This document shows positions 23,266 through 31,707 of a stretch of 37,493 nt of DNA, piece by piece (the first letter of the stretch is position 1; each line of letters starts with the position of its first letter). Both the position numbers and the translations under genes were made by a program. The notes under the pieces are model-generated. The model did not search any database, had not been told where the DNA came from, and saw only the letters and a program-made list of their open reading frames with translations. This DNA comes from Anaerolineae bacterium (lineage in GTDB: Bacteria; Chloroflexota; Anaerolineae; B4-G1), in the NCBI GenBank assembly GCA_030612585.1, contig JAUWNP010000022.1:1-37493 (forward strand), in the 5' to 3' direction.

Positions 23266-23603
23266 TATTCCTTTTTCAAGTAGTCTAGCGCTTCCTGGCG
23301 GTGAGCCTTCGACAAAGGAGCGGCGGTCAAGCCACAGTTGCCGGTGACCTCGGTGGTGACGCCCTGGTGGATTTTGCTCTCGGCCCGAGGGTTGATCATG
23401 ATGGTGAAATCGGAGTGAGAGTGAATGTCGATGAACCCCGGCGCTACGACCAACCCCCCGGCCGCGATGTTTTTCTCCGCTTCTACGCCAGTAAGGTCGC
23501 CGACAGCAGCAACCTTACCATCACGAATTCCCACGCTGGCCTGGAAAACCGGTTTTCCGGTGCCGTCAATCACGTTTCCGTCTTTGACGATCGATTGAAA
23601 CAT
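23265..23603 (-). pseudogene. N-terminal fragment of an N-acyl-D-amino-acid deacylase (D-aminoacylase)
   Basis: Only 112 residues remain of a family usually about 480-530 long. What is left is well conserved: NVIDGTGKPVFQASVGIRDGKVAAVGDL (beta-sandwich domain), APGFIDIHSHSDF with the H-x-H metal ligands, and TTEVTGNCG with the metal-ligand Cys. The later His ligands and the catalytic Asp are absent, so it cannot be a working deacylase by itself. It has a usable ribosome site (GAGG), no internal stop, and ends in TAATG joined to the GGT-like gene. This looks like a deletion that fused the two genes but kept coupled translation. It hints that the ancestral operon handled N-acyl-D-amino acids. 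Confidence 0.8.
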
Positions 23604-23626
23604 TCGAGGAACCTCGTTCCGAGATT

Positions 23627-24631
23627 CTACCCTTTCAAATGGCAGGCTACCCAGTGGCCGGGCGACACCTCTTTTAGCTCTGGCTCAACTTTGAAGCATG
23701 TGTCTGTCGTGACCGGACAGCGGGTATTAAAGTTGCAACCCACAGGCGGGTCGGACGGACTGGGCACGTCGCCCTTTAAAGTTATGCGCTGGCGCTGCCT
23801 CTCCATCACCGGGTCGGGAATGGGCACTGCGGACAGCAAGGCCCGAGTGTAGGGATGCTGCGGGCTAGTGTACAGGCTACCCTTGTCGGTCAGTTCGACG
23901 ATCTTGCCCAGGTACATTACCGCCACCCGGTCACTGATGTGACGCACCATGCTCAGGTCGTGGGCGATGAACAGGTAGGTCAGCCCCATTTGCTCTTGCA
24001 ATTTCTCCAGCAGGTTGACCACCTGAGCCTGAATCGAGACGTCCAGCGCCGCAATCGGCTCGTCGCACACGATGAAATCCGGCTGTAACGCCAGCACCCG
24101 GGCGATGCCAATGCGCTGCCGTTGCCCGCCGGAGAATTCGTGGGGGTAGCGACTGGCAAAGTAGGGGGCCAGCCCCACCAGATTCAGTAACTCGGCCACC
24201 CGCTCTTTCTTCTCCTGGCCTTGCGCCGTCCCAAAGATGTCCATCGACTCGCCGACGATGCGGCCCACCGTCAGGCGGGGGTTGAGCGAAGCGTAGGGGT
24301 CCTGGAAGATTATCTGCATCCGGCGGCGCATCTGGCGCAGTTTGCTTCTCTTGAGTGTTGTCAGATCTGTATCGTCCAGGTAAATCTTGCCGGCGGTGGC
24401 GCGATAGAGTTGCAAGATAGTGCGCCCTGTGGTGGTTTTGCCACAGCCGCTCTCCCCTACCAGGCCCAGCGTCTCGCCCCGGTAGATATCGAAAGTGAGG
24501 CCGTCTACCGCCTTGACGTCTCCCACGTGCCGCTGAAAGAGCCCCCGGGTGATGGGAAAGTATTTTTTGAGCCCCTCAACCCGTACCAAAACCTCTTGGT
24601 TCTTAGCATCAACCCTAGTCTTAGTGGACAC
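23627..24631 (-). CDS. Dipeptide/oligopeptide-type ABC transporter ATPase (DppF/OppF-like)
   Basis: The protein has 334 residues. Its GTG start at 24631 overlaps the end of the preceding ATPase gene by 11 bases. The motifs are complete: Walker [11 protein letters not shown]-loop [10 protein letters not shown], signature FSGGQRQR, Walker [14 protein letters not shown]-loop IAHDL. The C-terminal oligopeptide-transporter extension has [12 protein letters not shown] and three Cys-containing segments ending [10 protein letters not shown], as in OppF/DppF. With the DppD-like partner it forms the ATPase dimer of the importer whose binding protein and permeases lie upstream in the operon. Confidence 0.95.
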   Translation of the reverse strand: MSTKTRVDAKNQEVLVRVEGLKKYFPITRGLFQRHVGDVKAVDGLTFDIYRGETLGLVGESGCGKTTTGRTILQLYRATAGKIYLDDTDLTTLKRSKLRQMRRRMQIIFQDPYASLNPRLTVGRIVGESMDIFGTAQGQEKKERVAELLNLVGLAPYFASRYPHEFSGGQRQRIGIARVLALQPDFIVCDEPIAALDVSIQAQVVNLLEKLQEQMGLTYLFIAHDLSMVRHISDRVAVMYLGKIVELTDKGSLYTSPQHPYTRALLSAVPIPDPVMERQRQRITLKGDVPSPSDPPVGCNFNTRCPVTTDTCFKVEPELKEVSPGHWVACHLKG

Positions 24632-25619
24632 TGCTCAATACCCCTTCTGTTCTACCTTTTTCCCAGCAAGCCACCTCGTGGCTGTGGCCGACCAGTTCTA
24701 GTGTTGGATTCTCTTGCTCACATTGTTCTGTGGCATAATCGCACCGAGGCGCGAAAGGACACCCTTTGGGCAAAGCCATCTGGTTGGGCGGCTGGCCGGA
24801 GATGGAAAGGAGTTTCGCGTCTGGCCTGGCATCCAGACGGGGTAGCGACCCCAGCAGCCCGATGGTGTAGGGATGACGTGGGGAAGCGTACAAATCGTCC
24901 ACCAGTCCGTCTTCGATAATGTATCCCGCGTACATCACAATGACCCGGAACGCCAATCGGGCCACCACCCCCAGGTCATGCGTAATCCAGATGATGGCCA
25001 TCCCTAGTTTCTCTTGCAGTTCCTTCACCAGGTCTATGATCTGCGCCTGGATGGTGACATCAAGAGCGGTGGTTGGCTCGTCAGCGATGAGCAGCAGTGG
25101 ATTGCACGAGAGTCCTATTGCGATCATCACCCGCTGGCGCATCCCGCCGGAGAACTGGTGGGGATACTCGTCCAGTCGCCCGACGGCATCGGGGATGCCT
25201 GCCAGGTCCAGCAATTTGGCCGCGCGCTCCCGCGCCTGCTGGTCATCCATTCCCAGGTGCAGTTTTAACATTTCCGTAATCTGAAAGCCCACCGTCAGCA
25301 CCGGGTTGAGGAAAGTCATCGGGTCCTGAAAGACCATCCCCAACTCTGCCCCGCGCACGCGTCGCATCTCATCGTCTCTAAGCTTGAGCAGGTCTCGTCC
25401 GCGAAAAATCACCTCACCATCCACGATCTTGCCCGGTGGGTCAGGGATCAGGCGCATCACCGAGAGCATACTGGCGCTCTTGCCGCAGCCGCTCTCTCCT
25501 ACAATTCCCAGTATCTCTCCTTCGTCCACGGTGTAAGAGATGCCGTTGACCGCGTGGACGACGCCCTCGTGCGTGTAGAAGCGCGTGGTCAAATTCCTTA
25601 TCTCCAATAAAGCGGACAA
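24621..25619 (-). CDS. Dipeptide/oligopeptide-type ABC transporter ATPase (DppD/OppD-like)
   Basis: The protein has 332 residues. I choose TTG at 25619 because AAGGAGG stands eight bases upstream of it; the GTG at 25628 lies inside that ribosome site. Motifs are Walker [21 protein letters not shown], signature FSGGMRQR, Walker [14 protein letters not shown] and THDLGVV, with the family C-terminal [15 protein letters not shown] region. It is separated from the racemase-like gene upstream by 19 bases, so the enzyme gene is embedded between the permease and ATPase genes of one transporter. Confidence 0.95.
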   Translation of the reverse strand: MSALLEIRNLTTRFYTHEGVVHAVNGISYTVDEGEILGIVGESGCGKSASMLSVMRLIPDPPGKIVDGEVIFRGRDLLKLRDDEMRRVRGAELGMVFQDPMTFLNPVLTVGFQITEMLKLHLGMDDQQARERAAKLLDLAGIPDAVGRLDEYPHQFSGGMRQRVMIAIGLSCNPLLLIADEPTTALDVTIQAQIIDLVKELQEKLGMAIIWITHDLGVVARLAFRVIVMYAGYIIEDGLVDDLYASPRHPYTIGLLGSLPRLDARPDAKLLSISGQPPNQMALPKGCPFAPRCDYATEQCEQENPTLELVGHSHEVACWEKGRTEGVLSSVH

Positions 25620-25638
25620 GATAAACACCTCCTTGATT

Positions 25639-26715
25639 CTAGAGAATCTCTTTTCTCACATAGGGCGAGGCCATGGCTGTCATCAAGGCCGCATATTTCA
25701 AGTCAAATTCCAGTTCGTCACCAACCTCGACGGGCCTGGCAGTGACATCGAGTATCAGATGGTCGCTACTGGCTCCGACGATCCTCACTCCTGGGGTTCT
25801 GGGGCTTAACCCTTCGATCCTGACGTCTTGCGTTCCCACAGCCAAAATGGCCTGACAGCGAAGAGCTGGTTCCTCAGAGATAAGGCGCTCCCCGGGAGCG
25901 CTATGGCCGCGCTCTCTCTTGAGCCACGTGGGTTTCCATTTGACTTCAATCACTTCGGCTGTCAAGGTAAAAGCATCCTGGCTTGTATAAGGGAGGGGCC
26001 GCCCATCCGCAGGGTCGGAACCCAAGAGTATCCCCTCGCCGATCCTCAGTTGGTTTATTCTGGCCGGCAGTCTGTTTTGCTCGACCATCCGCAGGTGAAT
26101 CGAGCTTCCCCCAGAGACGACGGGCAATTCTCTCCCGATGGCTTTCTCGACCCGGCCAGCGAGTTGCACCAGCAATCGAGTGTTCTCCAGAGAAGGAAGA
26201 GCCCCGCTCAAGCAACCGATCTGGCTGCCAAGCCCTATCAGCCGAATGCCCTCCAGTCCCTCTATATTCTGAACCGCGCTCTCCACGTCCTCCGGCAAGA
26301 GACCCTCGCGGCGGCCCCCCACGTCCACCATGAGGACAATCTGGTGAATCTTGCCCAAAGCGCGGGCTTTTTGCGCCAGAGAGGCTATGATTTCAAGTTC
26401 AGAGTTGAGACTGACGTCGGCCAGCTCGACTGCCTCGGCTGTCTCGCTGAAGGCTGGTGAGCGTAGGAGCAACGTGTCCGCCTCAATACCAGCATCTTTC
26501 ATCCGTCTGAGGTTACTGAGCCGGGAATCGGCCAGCCCTCCAACACCGCCAGTGAGGATGGCTCTCGCTACCTCCGGCATCCCGCAGCATCCCTTGGTCA
26601 CGCCTATCACCGTGATGCCACGAGCAGTACACAGGTTGGTGATCCTTCTGGCATTTTCGGTTATCTTGTGAAGGTCGATCTTGACACACAATTTTTCTCG
26701 GCCGCCTTTCCTCAC
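25639..26715 (-). CDS. PLP-dependent alanine/ornithine racemase-family enzyme
   Basis: The protein has about 358 residues. The start is uncertain: GTG 26715 (used here), TTG 26691, or ATG 26796 overlapping the permease gene; the family domain itself begins at VKIDLHKITENARR. The PLP Lys should be Lys41 in VIGVTKGCCGMPE, followed by GGLADSRLSNLRRM, SLNSELE, VDVGGRREGLL and RIGEGILLG. The VTKG-C-G variant and overall order are closest by memory to ornithine racemases rather than to Alr of cell-wall synthesis. It would interconvert L and D forms of an amino acid. Next to an AdoCbl mutase-like protein this recalls the ornithine racemase/D-ornithine aminomutase pathway, but the substrate here is not established. 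Confidence 0.82.
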   Translation of the reverse strand: MRKGGREKLCVKIDLHKITENARRITNLCTARGITVIGVTKGCCGMPEVARAILTGGVGGLADSRLSNLRRMKDAGIEADTLLLRSPAFSETAEAVELADVSLNSELEIIASLAQKARALGKIHQIVLMVDVGGRREGLLPEDVESAVQNIEGLEGIRLIGLGSQIGCLSGALPSLENTRLLVQLAGRVEKAIGRELPVVSGGSSIHLRMVEQNRLPARINQLRIGEGILLGSDPADGRPLPYTSQDAFTLTAEVIEVKWKPTWLKRERGHSAPGERLISEEPALRCQAILAVGTQDVRIEGLSPRTPGVRIVGASSDHLILDVTARPVEVGDELEFDLKYAALMTAMASPYVRKEIL

Positions 26716-26752
26716 TGAACGACCTGTGCCGGCCAGGATAGACCTCTGGCGG

Positions 26753-27658
26753 CTATCTGCCTCGGAGGCGGGGGTCCAAGGCGTCTCGCAGTCCATCACC
26801 CAACCAATTGACACTCAACACCACCGTGCTGATGGCGATGCCAGGAAAAGTAGCCAGCCACCAGGATTCTCGCATAAATTCCCGTCCGTCGGACAACATG
26901 CCCCCCCACGTTGGCACAATGCTCTGAACGCCGATCCCCAGGAAACTGAGGGACGCCTCAGCGATGATCACTGAACCCATCTGGTAGGTCGAGATCACCA
27001 GAATGGGAGCCAGGACATTAGGCAGTATGTGGAGCAGGATAATCCGTAGATCACTGGCGCCCAGGGCCTGAGCCGACGTCACATAGTCTCTCTCGCGTAT
27101 GGAAAGAACCTCTGCTCTGACAACACGGCAGTAAACCACCCAGTTGGTCAGAGCCAGTGCAAGGACGAGATTGAGCAGCCCTGGCCCCAGGGCAGCCCCA
27201 ACTGCGATAGCCAGTAGCAGACTTGGAAAAGCCATCCATATATCGACGATGCGCATCACGGCGTTGTCCAGGAACCCTCGATAGAACCCGGCTGCAGCGC
27301 CAAGCAGGCTTCCCACCGAACTGGCCAAAAGAATGGTGCATATTCCCGCCACCAATGAGACGCGTGAGCCAACCAGGAGACGGCTGAGAATATCGCGCCC
27401 CAGATTGTCGTTCCCCAGAGGAAATTCTGGGCTTGCCTTCTCCATACCGAGGCCAATGGGTGGCGCTAACCTGCGGCTCAAATCCTGTAAAGCAGGGTCG
27501 TGAGGCGCCAGAACCCGCGCTAGAATGGCTACGAGTATAAAGAGGATGAAAACTAGAGCCCCAAACGTAGCAATCCTACTCCGTAGAAAAGTGCTTACGA
27601 CTCTCTTTAACTCGCTCTGCTCAGGTGGTAGAGACGATTCTGCAGGTGATTTAGCCAC
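26753..27658 (-). CDS. ABC transporter permease (DppC/OppC-like)
   Basis: The protein has 301 residues and starts at GTG, with GGAG about 12 bases upstream. The N-terminal helix FGALVFILFILVAILARVL is followed by the periplasmic PLGNDNLGRDILSRLLVGSR segment that marks DppC-type permeases. Several membrane segments follow, and the EAA-type loop appears as ...AQALGASDLRIILLHILPN. It ends ...LRDALDPRLRGR, the usual C-terminus of the family. It starts 14 bases after the DppB-like permease gene. Confidence 0.95.
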   Translation of the reverse strand: MAKSPAESSLPPEQSELKRVVSTFLRSRIATFGALVFILFILVAILARVLAPHDPALQDLSRRLAPPIGLGMEKASPEFPLGNDNLGRDILSRLLVGSRVSLVAGICTILLASSVGSLLGAAAGFYRGFLDNAVMRIVDIWMAFPSLLLAIAVGAALGPGLLNLVLALALTNWVVYCRVVRAEVLSIRERDYVTSAQALGASDLRIILLHILPNVLAPILVISTYQMGSVIIAEASLSFLGIGVQSIVPTWGGMLSDGREFMRESWWLATFPGIAISTVVLSVNWLGDGLRDALDPRLRGR

Positions 27659-27672
27659 TGCTCACCACTCCT

Positions 27673-28677
27673 TTAGATGTGGCCGATGCGGGGGTCGATC
27701 CACACGTAGAGAACGTCTGTCAAAAGGTTGATGGTCACACGGATCAAGGCGAAGAAGAGCACCACCCCCTGCACCAGGAGAAAATCACGGTTGTTGATGG
27801 CCTGAATGACCAGCCGCCCTATGCCGGGCCAGGCAAAGATCGTTTCCGTAATGACGGCTCCACCCAGTAGCCCCCCTATCTGCATGCTCAAGAGAGTTAC
27901 CACAGGAATGAGGGCATTACGCAGCACATGGACCACAAGTATTGCCCGCTCGCCCAGTCCCTTGGCGCGAGCAAGGACCACGTAATCCTGGCTGACGACC
28001 TCTAACATGTTGGACCGGACCATGCGCGTGGAGAACGTGGCTGCGGCCACTCCTAAAGCGAAGGCGGGCAATACGAGGTGGGCTAGTGCGTCCTTGAAGG
28101 CGGGAATATTCCACGTGAGAAGGGAATCAATGAGATGGAAGCCCGTGATTCTTTGAAGGTGTACTTCGTAGGCAACTCTGCCAAAGCCAGGAAGCCATCC
28201 CAGGTTGGCGGCCACGACCATGATCAACATGATGCCGAGCCAAAAAGTTGGTATGGAGATGCCCACGGCTGCTCCGGTCATTGTTATTTGGTCTATGAGC
28301 GTGTAACGTTTCATGGCCGAGATGATCCCAACAGGGAAGGCGACAATCAAAGCGATGAGGAAACTGGACAGAGCCAACTCTATGGTGGCCGGCATCCGCT
28401 CCAGGATCAGTTCCAGGACTGGTTGTTGGAAATGAAAGGACTGGCCGAGATCGCCCCGAACTGCCTTGGCCACATAGTTCACGTATTGCACCGGCAAAGG
28501 GAGATCGAGCCCCAGCGCATGTCGCATCGCTTGCCTCTGTTCCTCGTTGGCGCCAGTGCCCGCAAACATAAGCTGGACAGGATCACCAGGGATTACGTGC
28601 ATGATGGTAAAGATAACAACCGATACACCAAAGAGCACAGGAATAGTCAGGACAAGCCGTCTTAGCAAGTACTGCAT
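27673..28677 (-). CDS. ABC transporter permease (DppB/OppB-like)
   Basis: The protein has 334 residues from the ATG at 28677, with GGAGGA six bases upstream. An upstream in-frame start at 28797 would run through the intercistronic hairpin and is rejected. The N-terminus MQYLLRRLVLTIPVLFGVSVVIF is the first membrane segment. The family signature HVIPGDP is present, and the EAA loop reads ARAKGLGERAILVVHVLRNALIP. It ends VLYVWIDPRI, as DppB proteins do. Confidence 0.95.
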   Translation of the reverse strand: MQYLLRRLVLTIPVLFGVSVVIFTIMHVIPGDPVQLMFAGTGANEEQRQAMRHALGLDLPLPVQYVNYVAKAVRGDLGQSFHFQQPVLELILERMPATIELALSSFLIALIVAFPVGIISAMKRYTLIDQITMTGAAVGISIPTFWLGIMLIMVVAANLGWLPGFGRVAYEVHLQRITGFHLIDSLLTWNIPAFKDALAHLVLPAFALGVAAATFSTRMVRSNMLEVVSQDYVVLARAKGLGERAILVVHVLRNALIPVVTLLSMQIGGLLGGAVITETIFAWPGIGRLVIQAINNRDFLLVQGVVLFFALIRVTINLLTDVLYVWIDPRIGHI

Positions 28678-28738
28678 GTTTCGTCCTCCGCTGAAAAATG
28701 TCTCATATCCTGCGAAACGCTGGGATGAGGCAGATGTG

Positions 28739-28777
28739 CTATAACGCCACCCCATCCTCAAAGGGGTGGCGTTATAG
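28739..28777 (-). repeat. Strong intercistronic stem-loop after the binding-protein gene
   Basis: Perfect 15-base arms, CTATAACGCCACCCC and its complement, flank a nine-base loop. The hairpin begins 24 bases after the stop of the binding-protein gene and ends about 60 bases before the DppB-like start. It has no T-run on the minus strand, so it more likely protects the 3' end of the binding-protein mRNA from decay, giving more binding protein than permease, than acts as a full terminator. Confidence 0.7.
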
Positions 28778-28801
28778 TATTGGCAACACGGCCTCAATGG
28801 G

Positions 28802-30460
28802 TTAGTCTGTCACCCAGGCCCCATCCAGATTGAACAGCGCGTCCGAGCGAGATACCCAATCCTGAACCCGCTCTCTGTGGGCAAAGATTTCGGACGGGTT
28901 GTAGAGGAAGAGCCACGGCGCCTCTTCGACGATGATCGTGAGCGCCGTGTAATAATGCGCCTTCCGCTTGTCCGGATTCACATTTATTTTCCCGCCTTCA
29001 ACGGCTGCATCAACCTCGGCATTGGCATAGCCGGTGTAGTAGCAACCGAGGTCCGCATTACCAAAGCCGGTTTCTCCCTCGGTAGCCAGCAGATCGCATC
29101 CATAGCGTTTGGAATAGAATTGTTTCGATAGTATGCCATCGGCATCTGCCTCCGAGTTACCCCAGGAAGTCAAGAAAGTCTGGCTGAGACCCGGCTCGTA
29201 CTTGGCGTATAGGGCAGCTTTTTCCATAATGTTGACCTTGACGTTGATCCCTACCGCACTGAGCTGACCGGCCAGAATCTCGGCTATCTCCTTCAGAGGA
29301 GGCTGCGTGTCGAGTTCCATCTCAAAGCCATCGGGGTAGCCAGCTTCAGCCAGCAAGCTCCTGGCCTTGTCGAGATCGTAGCTGTAGACCGGCGTTGCGG
29401 CGTAGCCGAAAGCCTCCGGCAACAGCGGGTTGTCAATTCGTCTGGCCAAACCGTTCAGCACATTCTCGATGATGGACTCGACGTCAATGGCATAGTTCAT
29501 AGCCTGTCGTACTAGTACGTCGTCGAAGGGTTCCACGTTCACGTTCATGCCGAGGTAGAAGGCGCGGGTGCCAGGCACCGTCGCGATCTCGACACCTCCC
29601 GGCGCCTGGTCGACGTATTCGGGCGGCACGGCGGTGATGATGTCAACGTCACCTGACTCCAGGGCTGCTATGCGCGTCGCCGACTCGGGGATGGGTTGGA
29701 AGATGACGGTCTGGATTCTGGGTGAACCGCCCCAATAGTCTGGATTGGCCTCAAGCACTAGCCGCTCGTCTTTGACCCATTCCACGAACTCGAAAGGCCC
29801 GGTGCCAATGGGGGCGCTGGCAAACCCGTCCGCCCCGACTTCCTCAAAGTATTCTTCATCGGTCATATGCCATAGGACGACTCTGGTCATGAACGCTGCG
29901 TAGGGTTCCATGGTGATGATGTCCACAGTATAGTCATCAACGACCTCGACCCGATCCACGAACTTGCGCACGTTCCACACCGAGTCATCTTCGGCCAACC
30001 GACCGAGAGTGAATTGGACGTCGTCGGCTGTAAAGTCGTTCCCGTTGTGAAACTTTACTCCCTGCCGCAAGTGGAAGCGCCAGGTAAGTTCGTCTGGGTT
30101 CTCGTAGGAAGTGGCCAGCCAGGGAATGATCTGCATGTTGTTGTCTCTATGGTAGAGGCTGTCAAACATCAAGCGCACGACATTCTGCGACTGACGTCCC
30201 TTGATGAACTTTGGATCGAGCGCATTGATGTCTGCCGACTCTGAGATGATGAGCTGCCCCGCGGGACCCTCCTCCTCCCCCTCATCTACGGCTTCTGGCG
30301 TAGCGGTGACGACGACTGTTTCCGGCGTGCCGGCCACGATGCGCGTAACCTCGACCTCTTCTCTAACTACTTCTGGCGTCGGTGTAGCGCAAGCGGTTAC
30401 TACAGTTAGCAGCACCATCACTGCTGCCAGGACATGCGCAAATTTCTTGTTGCCGATCAT
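28802..30460 (-). CDS. Family-5 extracellular solute-binding lipoprotein (DppA/OppA-like)
   Basis: The protein has 552 residues, with ATG and a strong AAGGAGG ten bases upstream. The signal peptide ends in a lipobox, VVTAC (Cys24), followed by a Thr/Pro/Val-rich linker (residues 25-58), so it is a lipid-anchored surface protein. Family marks are the SADINALDPKFIKG start of the mature domain, TWRFHLRQGVKFHNGNDFTADDVQFTL, and GTGPFEFVEWVKDERLVLEANPDYW. It should deliver substrate to the two permeases and ATPases downstream. The class binds peptides, opines and other amino-acid conjugates, so substrate cannot be fixed by family alone. Confidence 0.95.
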   Translation of the reverse strand: MIGNKKFAHVLAAVMVLLTVVTACATPTPEVVREEVEVTRIVAGTPETVVVTATPEAVDEGEEEGPAGQLIISESADINALDPKFIKGRQSQNVVRLMFDSLYHRDNNMQIIPWLATSYENPDELTWRFHLRQGVKFHNGNDFTADDVQFTLGRLAEDDSVWNVRKFVDRVEVVDDYTVDIITMEPYAAFMTRVVLWHMTDEEYFEEVGADGFASAPIGTGPFEFVEWVKDERLVLEANPDYWGGSPRIQTVIFQPIPESATRIAALESGDVDIITAVPPEYVDQAPGGVEIATVPGTRAFYLGMNVNVEPFDDVLVRQAMNYAIDVESIIENVLNGLARRIDNPLLPEAFGYAATPVYSYDLDKARSLLAEAGYPDGFEMELDTQPPLKEIAEILAGQLSAVGINVKVNIMEKAALYAKYEPGLSQTFLTSWGNSEADADGILSKQFYSKRYGCDLLATEGETGFGNADLGCYYTGYANAEVDAAVEGGKINVNPDKRKAHYYTALTIIVEEAPWLFLYNPSEIFAHRERVQDWVSRSDALFNLDGAWVTD

Positions 30461-30565
30461 CTTTATCCTCCTTTTTGTTTAGAATTCACCCTTCGCTGAC
30501 ATTATCTCAATATAGACAGACTTGTATCACCTGTTTACTGCATACTCACCTCCTTTGCTCTGTGG
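30461..30565 (-). promoter_or_regulatory. Possible promoter region of the importer operon, with two-codon ORF
   Basis: This 105-base gap between the regulator and binding-protein genes has a candidate -35 TAAACA and -10 TATATT with a 17-base spacer (minus strand, around 30510-30540), which is weak evidence. Just after the regulator stop there is AAGGAGG followed seven bases later by ATG-CAG-TAA, a possible minimal two-codon reading frame. Confidence 0.35.
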
Positions 30566-31432
30566 CTATTCATCCAGCAGAAGTTCACTTTCCTTATACA
30601 CAGCATCCACGCTGCGCAGCGCCGTGAGTGTCTGCTGCGGCCGCCGGAATGAGAGAGCAGCGACGAAGGCACTGATGAGTGAGAAAATCGCGACCGGGGA
30701 AATGCTATGGGCGACACCATTGGTGGCCACTATAAAGGCATAGTCCGCCAGTTGGTTCAGGGGCGACAATGCGCTGTCGCTGATGGAGATCCTCTTGGCC
30801 CCTACATCCCTGGCCCGGTGCAGCGCCTCGACGGTCTCGCGAAAGTAGCGCCAGAAACAGATGCCTATCACCAGGTCATCTGGTCTCAGCACACTGAGTT
30901 CCAAGGACAGCGGTACGCCACCGGTGGGCACAACCCGGACAGGAAAGCCCATTACCTTGAGTGAATGGGCAAAAAAAAGGGCCGGTGAGGCCGAAAGTCC
31001 CTCGCCCACCACCAGGATGCCGGTCGCACGGCCGATCTCGGTCACAGCAGCCTCGAAGGTATCAGAGTCTACCAGTTCCGTCGTACGCTTGATGTTGTCG
31101 ATGTCGGCGGCGAAAACCCGTGCCAACAGGTCACTCTTCGGTATGGGAGAGGTTAACCTCTCCTCTAACCTCTGGACCGTGGTCGCAAAGTGGGGAAACC
31201 TCTGCCGGACGGCCGCTTGCAGGTGAGGATATCCCTCGTAGCCGAGGGCCTGGCAGAACCGCACCACCGTCGCTGTGCTGACGCCTGCCTTTTGCGCCAC
31301 TTCCGCAACTGAGGCAAAGGCCACAAACGACTCGTCGTCCACCACAAAGCGGGCGACCTGCTTTTGCCTCCGGCTCAAGCGGGGGAAAGCAGCGGTAATC
31401 TTGTCGGAGACCATCTCCTCGGCTATCACGTG
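30566..31432 (-). CDS. RpiR-family transcriptional regulator (HTH plus SIS domain)
   Basis: The protein has 288 residues from GTG 31432 (AAGG about eight bases upstream). The ATG at 31414 directly abuts GAGGAG, and longer starts run through the promoter. Residues about 1-80 hold the RpiR helix-turn-helix (SRRQKQVARFVVDD, then VAEVAQKAGVSTATVVRFCQALGYEGY). Residues about 120-260 are an SIS domain (GILVVGEGLSASPALFFAHSL, PDDLVIGICF), which in this family senses a phosphorylated sugar or related small molecule. It is divergent from nothing and leads the importer/catabolic operon, 105 bases upstream of the binding-protein gene, so it probably controls that operon and, through the palindrome at 31456, itself. 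Confidence 0.9.
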   Translation of the reverse strand, partial: HVIAEEMVSDKITAAFPRLSRRQKQVARFVVDDESFVAFASVAEVAQKAGVSTATVVRFCQALGYEGYPHLQAAVRQRFPHFATTVQRLEERLTSPIPKSDLLARVFAADIDNIKRTTELVDSDTFEAAVTEIGRATGILVVGEGLSASPALFFAHSLKVMGFPVRVVPTGGVPLSLELSVLRPDDLVIGICFWRYFRETVEALHRARDVGAKRISISDSALSPLNQLADYAFIVATNGVAHSISPVAIFSLISAFVAALSFRRPQQTLTALRSVDAVYKESELLLDE

Positions 31433-31455
31433 TGCCTTCCCTTGGTTGGGGATAA

Positions 31456-31468
31456 GGTATAGTATACC
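31456..31468. promoter_or_regulatory. Palindromic operator overlapping the rpiR-type gene promoter
   Basis: GGTATA-G-TATACC is a perfect palindrome around one central base. On the minus strand it contains a -10 of the form TATACT, with a weak -35 (TTGCAT) 17 bases further upstream. A site of this kind on top of the -10 suggests autoregulation of the SIS-domain regulator gene, which starts about 24 bases downstream. Confidence 0.5.
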
Positions 31469-31568
31469 ACAGTTTGAGCAGAAATGCAACATTCGTTTCT
31501 CAAGAACCAAGATTGAAACAGACATTACATTCAGCAATCAACACCGATATCAGGGACATAAAGACCGA

Positions 31569-31601
31569 CAGCCCCGGTGTCTATCTCGACCACCGGGGCT
31601 G
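31569..31601 (-). terminator. Stem-loop downstream of the DUF1015 remnant
   Basis: CAGCCCCGGTG (31569-31579) and CACCGGGGCTG (31591-31601) form an 11-base-pair stem with an 11-base loop. On the minus strand it is followed by TCGGTCTTTAT. It is very similar to the stem at 16454-16486 and probably ended the transcript of the now-decayed gene at 31708. Confidence 0.5.
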
Positions 31602-31707
31602 CCTCGAAAACAGCTGTGGGATAAGATGGCATCTTGTCCTACCTGCGCGTTTTCGTCCTCGGTGGTGAATGTAGTCTCATGACAACTGCTTAGCGTCCCG
31701 GGCGGCG

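Noticed and set aside
20292..23603. Glutathione salvage as the role of the GGT-family gene
   Set aside because: There is no signal peptide and the gene is embedded in a conjugate-import operon with racemase and opine-dehydrogenase-like genes; periplasmic glutathione breakdown does not fit, though it cannot be excluded for a related gamma-glutamyl compound.
28678..28797. N-terminal extension of the DppB-like permease
   Set aside because: The added 40 residues would be translated through the 15-bp hairpin and do not fit the family, while ATG 28677 has GGAGGA at proper spacing.
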